Of a stretch of DNA of 64,000 nt, positions 48,662 through 55,697 are shown in pieces (the stretch's first letter is position 1; each line of letters opens with the position of its first letter). The notes below the pieces were generated by a model. The model saw only the letters and a list, made by a program, of their open reading frames with translations, was not told the origin of the DNA and did no database searches. The position numbers were made by a program, and so were the translations under genes. Where the stretch lies: contig JADJSV010000003.1 of assembly GCA_016711505.1 (NCBI GenBank), positions 62,001-126,000 of the forward strand. Direction: 5' to 3'. The stretch comes from Bacteroidota bacterium. GTDB taxonomy: Bacteria; Bacteroidota; Bacteroidia; AKYH767-A; 2013-40CM-41-45.

Positions 48662-50239
48662 TTACTGCTTTATTAATTTAATGAAGTTTTGGCTGTTATT
48701 ATTTCTGATGACGCAGAAATAAATTCCGTCAGAAAGGGCATTTCCATCAAGTAAAAATTCGCCGGCTCGCCTTTCAATCATATTAGCTAACATTATTTCA
48801 TTTCCCAAAATGTCATAAAGAAAAAATTGTGTCTGAGAATTGATTTCTTCCATATGAATAACCGTTTTTGTAGTAAATGGATTTGGGAATGCTGAAAGAT
48901 AAATTTCGTTCTCTATTTCGGAACTTTCTGTCGTGGAGCAATGAATAATTTGTGGAAGAGCCTGATTTGTTATAATAAAATTTGCAATTGATCCTGTAAC
49001 CGAAATAGACATCGTATCAAAAACTAATGTATCAGTGATCTGAATAAATGCCGAAGCAATATTCCCGCTGATAGAATTACAACTGCCGGTTCCACTTGTA
49101 TCAGTTCTGATAATGTACATATCGCTTGCACCATTCCCCAGACTTTCAGAATAGCCACCGATAAGGAAATCATTATTGCTGATACTCTTTATTGATAGTC
49201 CGTGATCATATGAATTTCCACCAAATGTTCTTTGGGTGATCAGGTTTCCGGCAGTATCTGTAATTGCAAATAAAACGTCAGTCTGGCCATGAGTATTGTA
49301 GTTTGTTGCACCGGTAAAACAGATCCTTCCGTCGTTCATAATTTCTAAGTCCCGGATGTCTTCATATTCGCTGCTGCCGAAAGCAATCGCTTTTATAATG
49401 CTTCCATTTTGATTAAGTCTGATGATCAATCCATCCGGTGAATTCGGACTGCTGTTAAAAGCCTGATTGTAACTCAGACAACCAACGATGATCTCGCTTG
49501 AAGTTACTTGTATAGCATAACCAAGATCCCAATTGAAAAAATCGGATGTTGCATATTTTTTTGACCATTCTACATTCCCGTTCTTATCAGTTTTTATAAC
49601 AAATAAATCTGATGGACCACCGGCTTGTACCTGGGTTATTCCTGTCACTAATGCACCTTCATCTTCTGTCACCGTTATTTTTCTGCCTTCATTAATATTT
49701 AAGTCACCAATTGCTTTCGCCCAGATAACATTTCCTGATGAATCACATTTTGTGAGCAGTACATTGTAATCAAGAGTAGAAACATAACCTGTAAAATAAA
49801 AATCACCGTTGGGTAATGTAGCAATGTCTTCTCCCCAACCCGGTACGTTATAATATTTTGACCAGATCACATTTCCCAGAGAATCATATTTCATTGCAAA
49901 TGGTTTTTCCATTCCCAGACTATTTGTGTAACCGGTAAGGATAAATTCGTTTTTGTTTGTCACTGCAGCTGAAAGTGCAATGTCTTCACCAGCTAATCCG
50001 GCGATAGTGCTGCCGATTAAATTACCATTTCCATCCAGTCTGTTGAATACAATATCATAACTTCCTGAACCAATAGAAGTGGTATGGCCTGCGATATAGA
50101 TTTTGCCATTGCTATAAATTGATTTGGAACTTACCTCTTCACCGCTGCCACCAATAGTTGTTTCAAATGTTGATTGAGAAAATACATTGTAAGAAACAAA
50201 TTGAATCGGAATAAGAAAAAGTAAAAACAAGTTCTTCAT
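48662..50239 (-). CDS. T9SS-secreted propeller-like repeat protein
   Basis: 525 residues from the ATG at 50239 (MKNLFLLFLIPIQFVSYNVF, signal peptide). The body is built of ~45-residue repeats: FNRLDGNGNLIGS, MKYDSLGNVIWSKYYN, TKCDSSGNVIWAKAIGD, IKTDKNGNVEWSKKYA, with TTIGGSGEE and TFGGNSYDHG turns. The C-terminal CTD is LSAFPNPFTTKTVIHM, FFLYDILGNEIMLA, SDGIYFCVIRNNN, FIKLIKQ. It is the reverse-strand member of the mirrored block 45.6-50.9 kb and resembles the 22054-23568 protein. Confidence 0.86.
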   Translation of the reverse strand: MKNLFLLFLIPIQFVSYNVFSQSTFETTIGGSGEEVSSKSIYSNGKIYIAGHTTSIGSGSYDIVFNRLDGNGNLIGSTIAGLAGEDIALSAAVTNKNEFILTGYTNSLGMEKPFAMKYDSLGNVIWSKYYNVPGWGEDIATLPNGDFYFTGYVSTLDYNVLLTKCDSSGNVIWAKAIGDLNINEGRKITVTEDEGALVTGITQVQAGGPSDLFVIKTDKNGNVEWSKKYATSDFFNWDLGYAIQVTSSEIIVGCLSYNQAFNSSPNSPDGLIIRLNQNGSIIKAIAFGSSEYEDIRDLEIMNDGRICFTGATNYNTHGQTDVLFAITDTAGNLITQRTFGGNSYDHGLSIKSISNNDFLIGGYSESLGNGASDMYIIRTDTSGTGSCNSISGNIASAFIQITDTLVFDTMSISVTGSIANFIITNQALPQIIHCSTTESSEIENEIYLSAFPNPFTTKTVIHMEEINSQTQFFLYDILGNEIMLANMIERRAGEFLLDGNALSDGIYFCVIRNNNSQNFIKLIKQ

Positions 50240-50404
50240 TGCTATTTTATAAGTGACCATCGATAAGTACATCGAATGAAATTGCTATATCCTGCAATTT
50301 AAAAAATATTCACTCCGTATCCGTCAACCCATCACCTACATTTAAATGCAGTAAAATTTATTTCACTTCAAAAAAATCTTTTAAGGTACACCCTATTAAT
50401 TATC

Positions 50405-50902
50405 TCAATGAAACCTAAAAATCTGTACAAGATCATTATTTCCACTTGCAGAGTGACATGAAATACATTCTCCACCTTTTTCTGAAGCAGAATACTCCGG
50501 TGTGCCGTCAGGATTATATTCAGCCCAAACCCAACCGGATCCACTATTTGCTGCTCCGGGAAGTTTGTACATTATTGAATATTCTAATAATGGACCACCA
50601 CTAGGCCCATATATTTCTTTTACAATTAATGATTCATCAGGAAAAAAAGTTTTTGTAAGTCGTGTTGCAGAATCGTTCATAGCAGAAATTGCTTTCTGAT
50701 TAAACCGGACTCTGATATGACCACCATGCGGGCTATTACCTGAGACACCAAGCGTATCCAGACTTTTGTTCAGATATGTGAATGAAGACACTGTCTGTGT
50801 AAGACTAAAGAGCGTTGCATCGCTAATGATAACACCTTCTTCTTTTTTTGAAGAACATGATGCTATCAACACTACAAATAAAAGTTGGAGGAGATGCTTC
50901 AT
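50405..50902 (-). CDS. lipoprotein with cytochrome P460-like domain and single CxxCH haem motif (second copy)
   Basis: 165 residues. Lipobox VLIASC, then a domain paralogous to 45595-46065: RVRFNQKAISAMNDSATRLT aligns with RIKMNSTAASAFRNSG of the first. SGWVWAEYNPDGTPEYSASE and CISCHSASG align with its GWIWTSLDENGEV and CQSCHSG. One haem c is predicted. The role may be an electron-transfer or NO/hydroxylamine-related function, from family knowledge only. TACCTTTA lies 4 bases before the ATG and resembles a -7 element. Confidence 0.76.
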   Translation of the reverse strand: MKHLLQLLFVVLIASCSSKKEEGVIISDATLFSLTQTVSSFTYLNKSLDTLGVSGNSPHGGHIRVRFNQKAISAMNDSATRLTKTFFPDESLIVKEIYGPSGGPLLEYSIMYKLPGAANSGSGWVWAEYNPDGTPEYSASEKGGECISCHSASGNNDLVQIFRFH

Positions 50903-50940
50903 GCACTAAAGGTAGCGAATTACTTTAAAAAATTAAAGCC

Positions 50941-50991
50941 AAAAAAAAAGGGTCAAAAGGAAAGAGCGCTAACCCTTTACCTTTGACCCTT
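50941..50991 (-). terminator. Rho-independent terminator of the lptC-ppiD cluster
   Basis: AAGGGTCAAAAGG (50948-50960) pairs with CCTTTGACCCTT (50980-50991) with one bulged A. On the minus strand the hairpin is followed by a run of T (A9 at 50941-50949 on +). It lies 20 bases after the ppiD stop. Confidence 0.85.
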
Positions 50992-51011
50992 GAACTGAAG
51001 ATCAGAGATGA

Positions 51012-53105
51012 TCAATAAAACTTCGCTCTGTTATCTTCTATACTTGCTTTTTCTTTTAGTGTATTCAATACTTCGTATTCGCTACGTGACTTACGTTGAT
51101 CAGCAAGTTGTTTAGCATTTGCAGAATAATCTTTTGTTTCTGCAGGTGTTGTAAACGATTTAACCATGATTACAGCAACTGAATTTTCTCCTTTGATTGC
51201 TTTACTTGTTTGTCCGGCTTTCATTGCGAAAACAGTACCCACCATTGCAGGTTCGTTACCCATTCCCGGAATGTAACTGTTTGCGAAATTTACATTGTCA
51301 GCATCAGTAGCTGTTACATTTAATTTCTGAGCTATTGCATCAATATTTCCTGAACCGGCTGCATTGAATTTCTCAATAAGCATTTGTGCTTTTTTGATCT
51401 TACGTGCTTCAAGAGTTACAGCATCTTTCACTTCATCTAATGGAAGTGTTCCTTTTTCTTTTATACCAACTAAGTGAGCCATTACATATTTATCGCCAAA
51501 TGTGTAGATCTTACTGATGTCACCTTTTTTAGCACTATAAGCCCAACGCACAAGTTCACGTGGTTGATCTAATCCGGGAATGTTTTTGTCGTTCTCACGG
51601 ATGTTATCTGCTATACGTTTGTTCAAACCTTGTTTCACAATTGCTGAATCAAATGCTTCTCCTGAAGAATTCTTTGATGCAAATTCCTGAGCTTTGTTAT
51701 AAGCAGCATCGTAAGTTTTTTGAGAAGGTTCAATTTTACGTTCAAGTGTTAACACCTGAATTTGTTTTGACCCTGCACTTTTATCCATGATCTCGATAAG
51801 GTGAATTCCAAATTGAGAAGTGACAATTGGCAAATCGCCTTTCTTTCCATTGAAACATGCATCATTGAAAGTCGGTACCATCTGTCCTGCACGGAACCAT
51901 CCAAGATCTCCGCCTTTTATTGCTGAACCCTGATCTTTAGAGAATAACATTGCAAGGTCAGCAAATTTTGAACCTTTCTTAATTGCATTTTTTAAACTGT
52001 CAGCAGTTGCCATTGCTTTGGCAGAATCTCCATCAATGATGTTGATCAGGATGTGACGAGCCTTTACTGAATCAGAAACTATTTTTTCTCCTGTTAATTT
52101 TGCAACTTTAACAGTGCTTCCATCTTCAAATGGACCTACGATCTTTCCTATTGGTGCACCAAATAATGCAGTGTCAATCGCTACTGGCAAAGTTCCTTTT
52201 GCGTGGTAAGTTGAATCAACTGCACCGTCTGTATTCTGACTAACGAAAACAATGTTGTCTGTAGTGTTTGCATATTCAGCTGCAAGACTTGAAATATTCG
52301 TCATTACAGCTGATCTGTCTTCCGGTGACGGAGTAACATCAAATGTTATGTATTCAATTTTACGGATCGTTTCTGCTTGCTTGTATTTCTGTGTATTTGC
52401 ATTATAGTAACTCGATAGATCTCCATCGTCAACTTTTACTGACGAATCAGGAATAGTATTAAAGTCAAGACGAGCAAAACGAATTGATGCATTTTTTTGA
52501 GCCTCTTCGTAATTACGTTTCGCTTCTTCTGTCGTTACAAAAAGTCCTGCCTTAAGAAGGTCTTTGTATTTTGTGCTGATACGCTCTTCGGTAATTGCAT
52601 CTTCAAAAGTTTTCCATTGACGTTGAGTATTCTCATCGCGATTAGGAAGGTCTTTTAAAAACTTCACAACATTCGACGGATCAAATGAATTTGTTTTTGG
52701 ATCAGTAAATGCCTGCTTGATCTGCGGATGAGGATTAGCACCAGTACACATGTCAAACAATTCACCCGAACTGCAAGACAGTCCAAGTTTTTTGTATTCT
52801 TTTCCCAGTGTGTTATCAGTAACAAACATTCCCCATGCTTGCTCGCGCAACATGTCCTGCGTGTTCTGATCAACAGTTTCATTCTTTGTGTTGATCTTAT
52901 AATTCTCAGTCAATGTTTCAATACGTCTCTCGTATTCCTGGAAGTGAACTTTCTCACCACCGATCGCACCGACTACATCAGAATTGCCGTTCAGAAGCCC
53001 GGAATTTGACGTTAACACATCTCCTAAAATGAATAGTATCATTGATACCCCTACGAAACCTATCAGTAGCCCTACGCGCTTTCTGATTCTAGTAATTACA
53101 GCCAT
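51012..53105 (-). CDS. ppiD: PpiD/SurA-like membrane-anchored peptidyl-prolyl isomerase
   Basis: 697 residues. The N-terminal membrane helix (VGLLIGFVGVSMILFILGDV) anchors a large periplasmic part: a SurA-N-like helical region (IGGEKVHFQEYERRIETL) and a parvulin domain at residues ~345-440 (VKARHILINI, FADLAMLFSKD, GGDLGWFRAGQMVPTFNDA, TSQFGIHLIEI). A further C-terminal helical domain follows. It is a chaperone/foldase for exported proteins. It is the last gene of the cluster lptC - small membrane protein - CorC-like - ppiD. Confidence 0.93.
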   Translation of the reverse strand: MAVITRIRKRVGLLIGFVGVSMILFILGDVLTSNSGLLNGNSDVVGAIGGEKVHFQEYERRIETLTENYKINTKNETVDQNTQDMLREQAWGMFVTDNTLGKEYKKLGLSCSSGELFDMCTGANPHPQIKQAFTDPKTNSFDPSNVVKFLKDLPNRDENTQRQWKTFEDAITEERISTKYKDLLKAGLFVTTEEAKRNYEEAQKNASIRFARLDFNTIPDSSVKVDDGDLSSYYNANTQKYKQAETIRKIEYITFDVTPSPEDRSAVMTNISSLAAEYANTTDNIVFVSQNTDGAVDSTYHAKGTLPVAIDTALFGAPIGKIVGPFEDGSTVKVAKLTGEKIVSDSVKARHILINIIDGDSAKAMATADSLKNAIKKGSKFADLAMLFSKDQGSAIKGGDLGWFRAGQMVPTFNDACFNGKKGDLPIVTSQFGIHLIEIMDKSAGSKQIQVLTLERKIEPSQKTYDAAYNKAQEFASKNSSGEAFDSAIVKQGLNKRIADNIRENDKNIPGLDQPRELVRWAYSAKKGDISKIYTFGDKYVMAHLVGIKEKGTLPLDEVKDAVTLEARKIKKAQMLIEKFNAAGSGNIDAIAQKLNVTATDADNVNFANSYIPGMGNEPAMVGTVFAMKAGQTSKAIKGENSVAVIMVKSFTTPAETKDYSANAKQLADQRKSRSEYEVLNTLKEKASIEDNRAKFY

Positions 53106-53403
53106 AGCCGTTGAATTTGTTTTATGTGATTAATTAGATAATTTTTCGTTATTCAAGAAGCGCAATTATCATTTATATGTAATTGATAATCAGCAATTTG
53201 ATTCGTTTTGGAGCTACCTCCCCCAAAATGAGGGGCGAATATACAATTCCCCACATGGAAATCCTAATTTTTCGTCGGAGGAATTCTAGGGCGGTCCCCG
53301 AGCGAAGTCGAGGGGCAATAATTTCGAACAACGGGTTAATTAGAAATTAGAACAAAGTTCCATCCCCATTTTTCATTTTTCACTATTAGTTAAAATCTAA
53401 AAG
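53106..53403. other. 298-base gap between ppiD and the CorC-like gene
   Basis: It contains a short GC-rich palindrome CCCCGAGCGAAGTCGAGGGG (53297-53316), of a type scattered through Bacteroidota intergenic DNA. It may be a hairpin between the two same-strand genes. No other feature is recognised. Confidence 0.45.
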
Positions 53404-54678
53404 TTAGTCATCATTAACCTTAAATCTAACCTGTTCAATCCGGTTATTTTTTACTTTCAAAGCTACAATTGTAAAAGGAGGGATAATGATCTCTTCATTC
53501 TGCTCAGGAATGTTTTCATGGTGCTGGAAAATAAATCCGCCTAGTGTTTCATACTCTTCTGATTCAGGAATATTCAGATCATATTTTTTATTCAGATAGT
53601 CAATTTCCAATCGCCCTGAAAAAAGATACTCTGTATCAGATAATTTTTTTTCTGTTTCTTCAGGAACATCATGTTCATCCTGAATCTCACCGAAGATCTC
53701 TTCAATGATATCTTCAATGGTCACCATGCCTGAAGTGCCGCCGTATTCGTCTACAACAATTGCAACACTTCTATGTTGGTTTGTAAACTGTTTTAAAAGG
53801 TCATTCGCATTCATCACTTCAGGAACGATCGTTACCGGTAAAAGAATCTGATTTAAATTCTGCGGACGTTTAAACATTTCGGAAGAATGTACAAAGCCGA
53901 TTATGTTATCAATGTTGTCGCGGTAAATCAGGATCTTCGAAAGTTTCGTTTCTATGAATAATTTTTGCAATTCCTCAATTGTTCCTGTTACATTCATTGC
54001 AACAATTTCATTTCGGGGAATCATACATTCACGCACTTTCACTTCCTTAAAATCAAGTGCATTCTGAAAGATACGGATCTCTGTATCCATTTCTTCTGCC
54101 TGATTATTTCTTGTGGTAAGTTCACGTACATACATATCCAGATCAACTCTTCCAAATACAGGCCGCTCTTCAACGATCTGGATCCGGAATAATGTCTGCA
54201 TGAAAAATGATGACAATTTCAGTACAACCCAGACGATAGGATAGAGGATAAGGTATAAAATCCTTATCGGTACAGCCAGTAGGTCGAGTGTAGCATTCGG
54301 ATTTATTCTGAATAAAACTTTAGGAATAAATTCGGCTGCTATCAGGATGATCAATGTACTGCAAATGGTTTGTATGATCAACAATGTTCCATGACCATGC
54401 AATTGCAATGGTAAATATGATTTCAGTAATTCAGTCTGAAGAATTTCTTTTTCCATCACTATACCGTAGATGACTAAAGAAATATTATTTGCAATGAGCA
54501 TACTTGCAATAAAGCGTGAAGGAGATTTTACAAAATTCCAGATGATCTTTGCAGAAAAACTTCCCTGACTTCTGTCTAATTCAATACGCAGTTTATTAGA
54601 TGACAGGAAAGCAATTTCGCTACCTGAAGAAAATGCAGAAAAAAGTAATGTTATTATGATTATAGTCCAGTCAGACAC
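53404..54678 (-). CDS. CNNM/CorC-HlyC family membrane protein (DUF21-CBS-CorC_HlyC)
   Basis: 424 residues, GTG start. The N-terminal DUF21 membrane domain spans residues ~1-175 (LLFSAFSSGSEIAFLSSNKL; MLIANNISLVIYG; LIAAEFIPKVLFR). A CBS pair follows (VRECMIPRNEIVAMN; FTNQHRSVAIVVDEYGGTSG, MVTIEDIIEEIFGEIQDEHD). The C-terminal CorC_HlyC domain is GRLEIDYLNKKYDLNIPESE. The family is linked to divalent-cation export or homeostasis. In Bacteroidota a related protein, GldE, supports gliding; I cannot separate the two by eye. It sits between the small membrane protein and ppiD. Confidence 0.92.
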   Translation of the reverse strand: MSDWTIIIITLLFSAFSSGSEIAFLSSNKLRIELDRSQGSFSAKIIWNFVKSPSRFIASMLIANNISLVIYGIVMEKEILQTELLKSYLPLQLHGHGTLLIIQTICSTLIILIAAEFIPKVLFRINPNATLDLLAVPIRILYLILYPIVWVVLKLSSFFMQTLFRIQIVEERPVFGRVDLDMYVRELTTRNNQAEEMDTEIRIFQNALDFKEVKVRECMIPRNEIVAMNVTGTIEELQKLFIETKLSKILIYRDNIDNIIGFVHSSEMFKRPQNLNQILLPVTIVPEVMNANDLLKQFTNQHRSVAIVVDEYGGTSGMVTIEDIIEEIFGEIQDEHDVPEETEKKLSDTEYLFSGRLEIDYLNKKYDLNIPESEEYETLGGFIFQHHENIPEQNEEIIIPPFTIVALKVKNNRIEQVRFKVNDD

Positions 54679-54739
54679 AGTTCAAAAGTAAATTTTAGCC
54701 GACGAAGATAATTATTTGAAGGGAAAATCGGGATTATTT

Positions 54740-54940
54740 TCAATGATAAAGTTCCTTTTCGTCCTTCTGTTCAAATTTGATCCTTTGTTTGCGCCGAACG
54801 GTGTACATCGCCGATGCAATTGCTGTAATTGCCAGCATAAATAATCCGGACTGAATGCCTTCTTTAAAAAACTGAAAGATCGTTAGTCCAAAACTTATGA
54901 TCGTGATACACAACCATGCGATTTCTAATGTCCTAATCAT
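54740..54940 (-). CDS. small membrane protein between lptC and the CorC-like gene
   Basis: 66 residues with two hydrophobic helices (IAWLCITIISFGLTIFQFF and GLFMLAITAIASAMYTV) and a charged tail (RRKQRIKFEQKDEKE). It overlaps the lptC stop by 8 bases, and its position in this conserved cluster supports it being a real gene. Function unknown. Confidence 0.8.
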   Translation of the reverse strand: MIRTLEIAWLCITIISFGLTIFQFFKEGIQSGLFMLAITAIASAMYTVRRKQRIKFEQKDEKELYH

Positions 54941-55490
54941 TTTTCGGGTTATTTATAGATATGGTGCCTTTGATATTAAATATTTTGTACTTCGTGAAAT
55001 CCTCATTTGCCTCGAAGCCTTTGCCAAAAATTATTTCATCTTTTGTAGTGATCTTCACATCTTCATTGCTCAATAGCTTTTGTTTCTTTTCGTCCCATAT
55101 CAAATGTTCTGTATTCAATTTATCACCTTTCTCATTGGTAACGATCACATTTTTCTTCGCCTCCATCTTTTGATCTTTTTCATAGCGAATCCCATAATCG
55201 GCGACCAATCTGCTTTTTACCTCCATTTTTTCATTGTAAAAAATGGCATGCAGTCCATTGGGCATTTCAATATACGGATTTTCTGTTGAATAATGGTCTA
55301 ATATGGGTGCAGTTATTTCAACCTGAACTTTTGCTGAATCACTATAAATGATCTTGATACTCTTTGCTGTTTCTGTCGGAATTACCTGGCCTTTGCTGTA
55401 TAATTTAACTTTATCGAGGTCATTTTCACAGGAATACAAGGAAATAAGAACAAAAAGCGAAATCAGTTTTGGCCAAAAGAGGTTCTTCAT
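54933..55490 (-). CDS. lptC: LPS export protein LptC
   Basis: 185 residues with a lipoprotein-like start (FVLISLYSC) and the LptC beta-jellyroll pattern: AKSIKIIYSDSAKVQVEI, NGLHAIFYNEKMEVKSRLVADYG, KNVIVTNEKGDKLNTEHLIW, GKGFEANEDFTKYKIFNIKG. LptC takes LPS from the LptBFG transporter and passes it to LptA across the periplasm. The lipobox anchor instead of a TM helix is common in Bacteroidota. Confidence 0.92.
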   Translation of the reverse strand: MKNLFWPKLISLFVLISLYSCENDLDKVKLYSKGQVIPTETAKSIKIIYSDSAKVQVEITAPILDHYSTENPYIEMPNGLHAIFYNEKMEVKSRLVADYGIRYEKDQKMEAKKNVIVTNEKGDKLNTEHLIWDEKKQKLLSNEDVKITTKDEIIFGKGFEANEDFTKYKIFNIKGTISINNPKND

Positions 55491-55494
55491 ATTA

Positions 55495-55502
55495 CAAAAC
55501 TA
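55495..55502 (-). promoter_or_regulatory. -7 promoter element of lptC, 4 bases before the ATG
   Basis: TAGTTTTG on the minus strand, then TAAT, then the ATG at 55490. This spacing would put the first transcribed base at or next to the start codon. Confidence 0.45.
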
Positions 55503-55557
55503 AGAAATTATACTGATTTCGATATTCCATTAAATCATACTATAATATCTGCCCTTA

Positions 55558-55607
55558 TAATCCATTAATCCATTAATCCCGGTAATCCATTAATCCATTA
55601 ATCCCGG
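55558..55607. repeat. perfect tandem repeat of a 25-base unit (2 copies)
   Basis: 55558-55582 and 55583-55607 are identical 25-mers, each made of TAATCCAT units and ending in CCCGG. They lie between the divergent lptC and M13 peptidase promoters. Confidence 0.9.
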
Positions 55608-55658
55608 TCCGAATTGGTTAATAAAGGTTAATCAATTATAAATCATACAGCAAAATTC

Positions 55659-55666
55659 TATTTTTG
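55659..55666 (+). promoter_or_regulatory. -7 promoter element of the M13 peptidase gene
   Basis: TATTTTTG matches TAnnTTTG, 31 bases before the ATG at 55698. Confidence 0.5.
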
Positions 55667-55697
55667 TGGACCTAACTTAATCCAGTTAAATCAAGTA

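Noticed and set aside
53297..53316. Regulatory operator at the CCCCGAGCGAAGTCGAGGGG palindrome
   Set aside because: It lies between two same-strand genes, and this sort of palindrome is a common dispersed intergenic element; nothing ties it to a regulator.
5165..53340. Shared 15-mer GAACAACGGGTTAAT at 5165-5179 and 53326-53340
   Set aside because: A few 15-base matches are expected by chance in 64 kb of AT-rich sequence on two strands; the flanks do not match.
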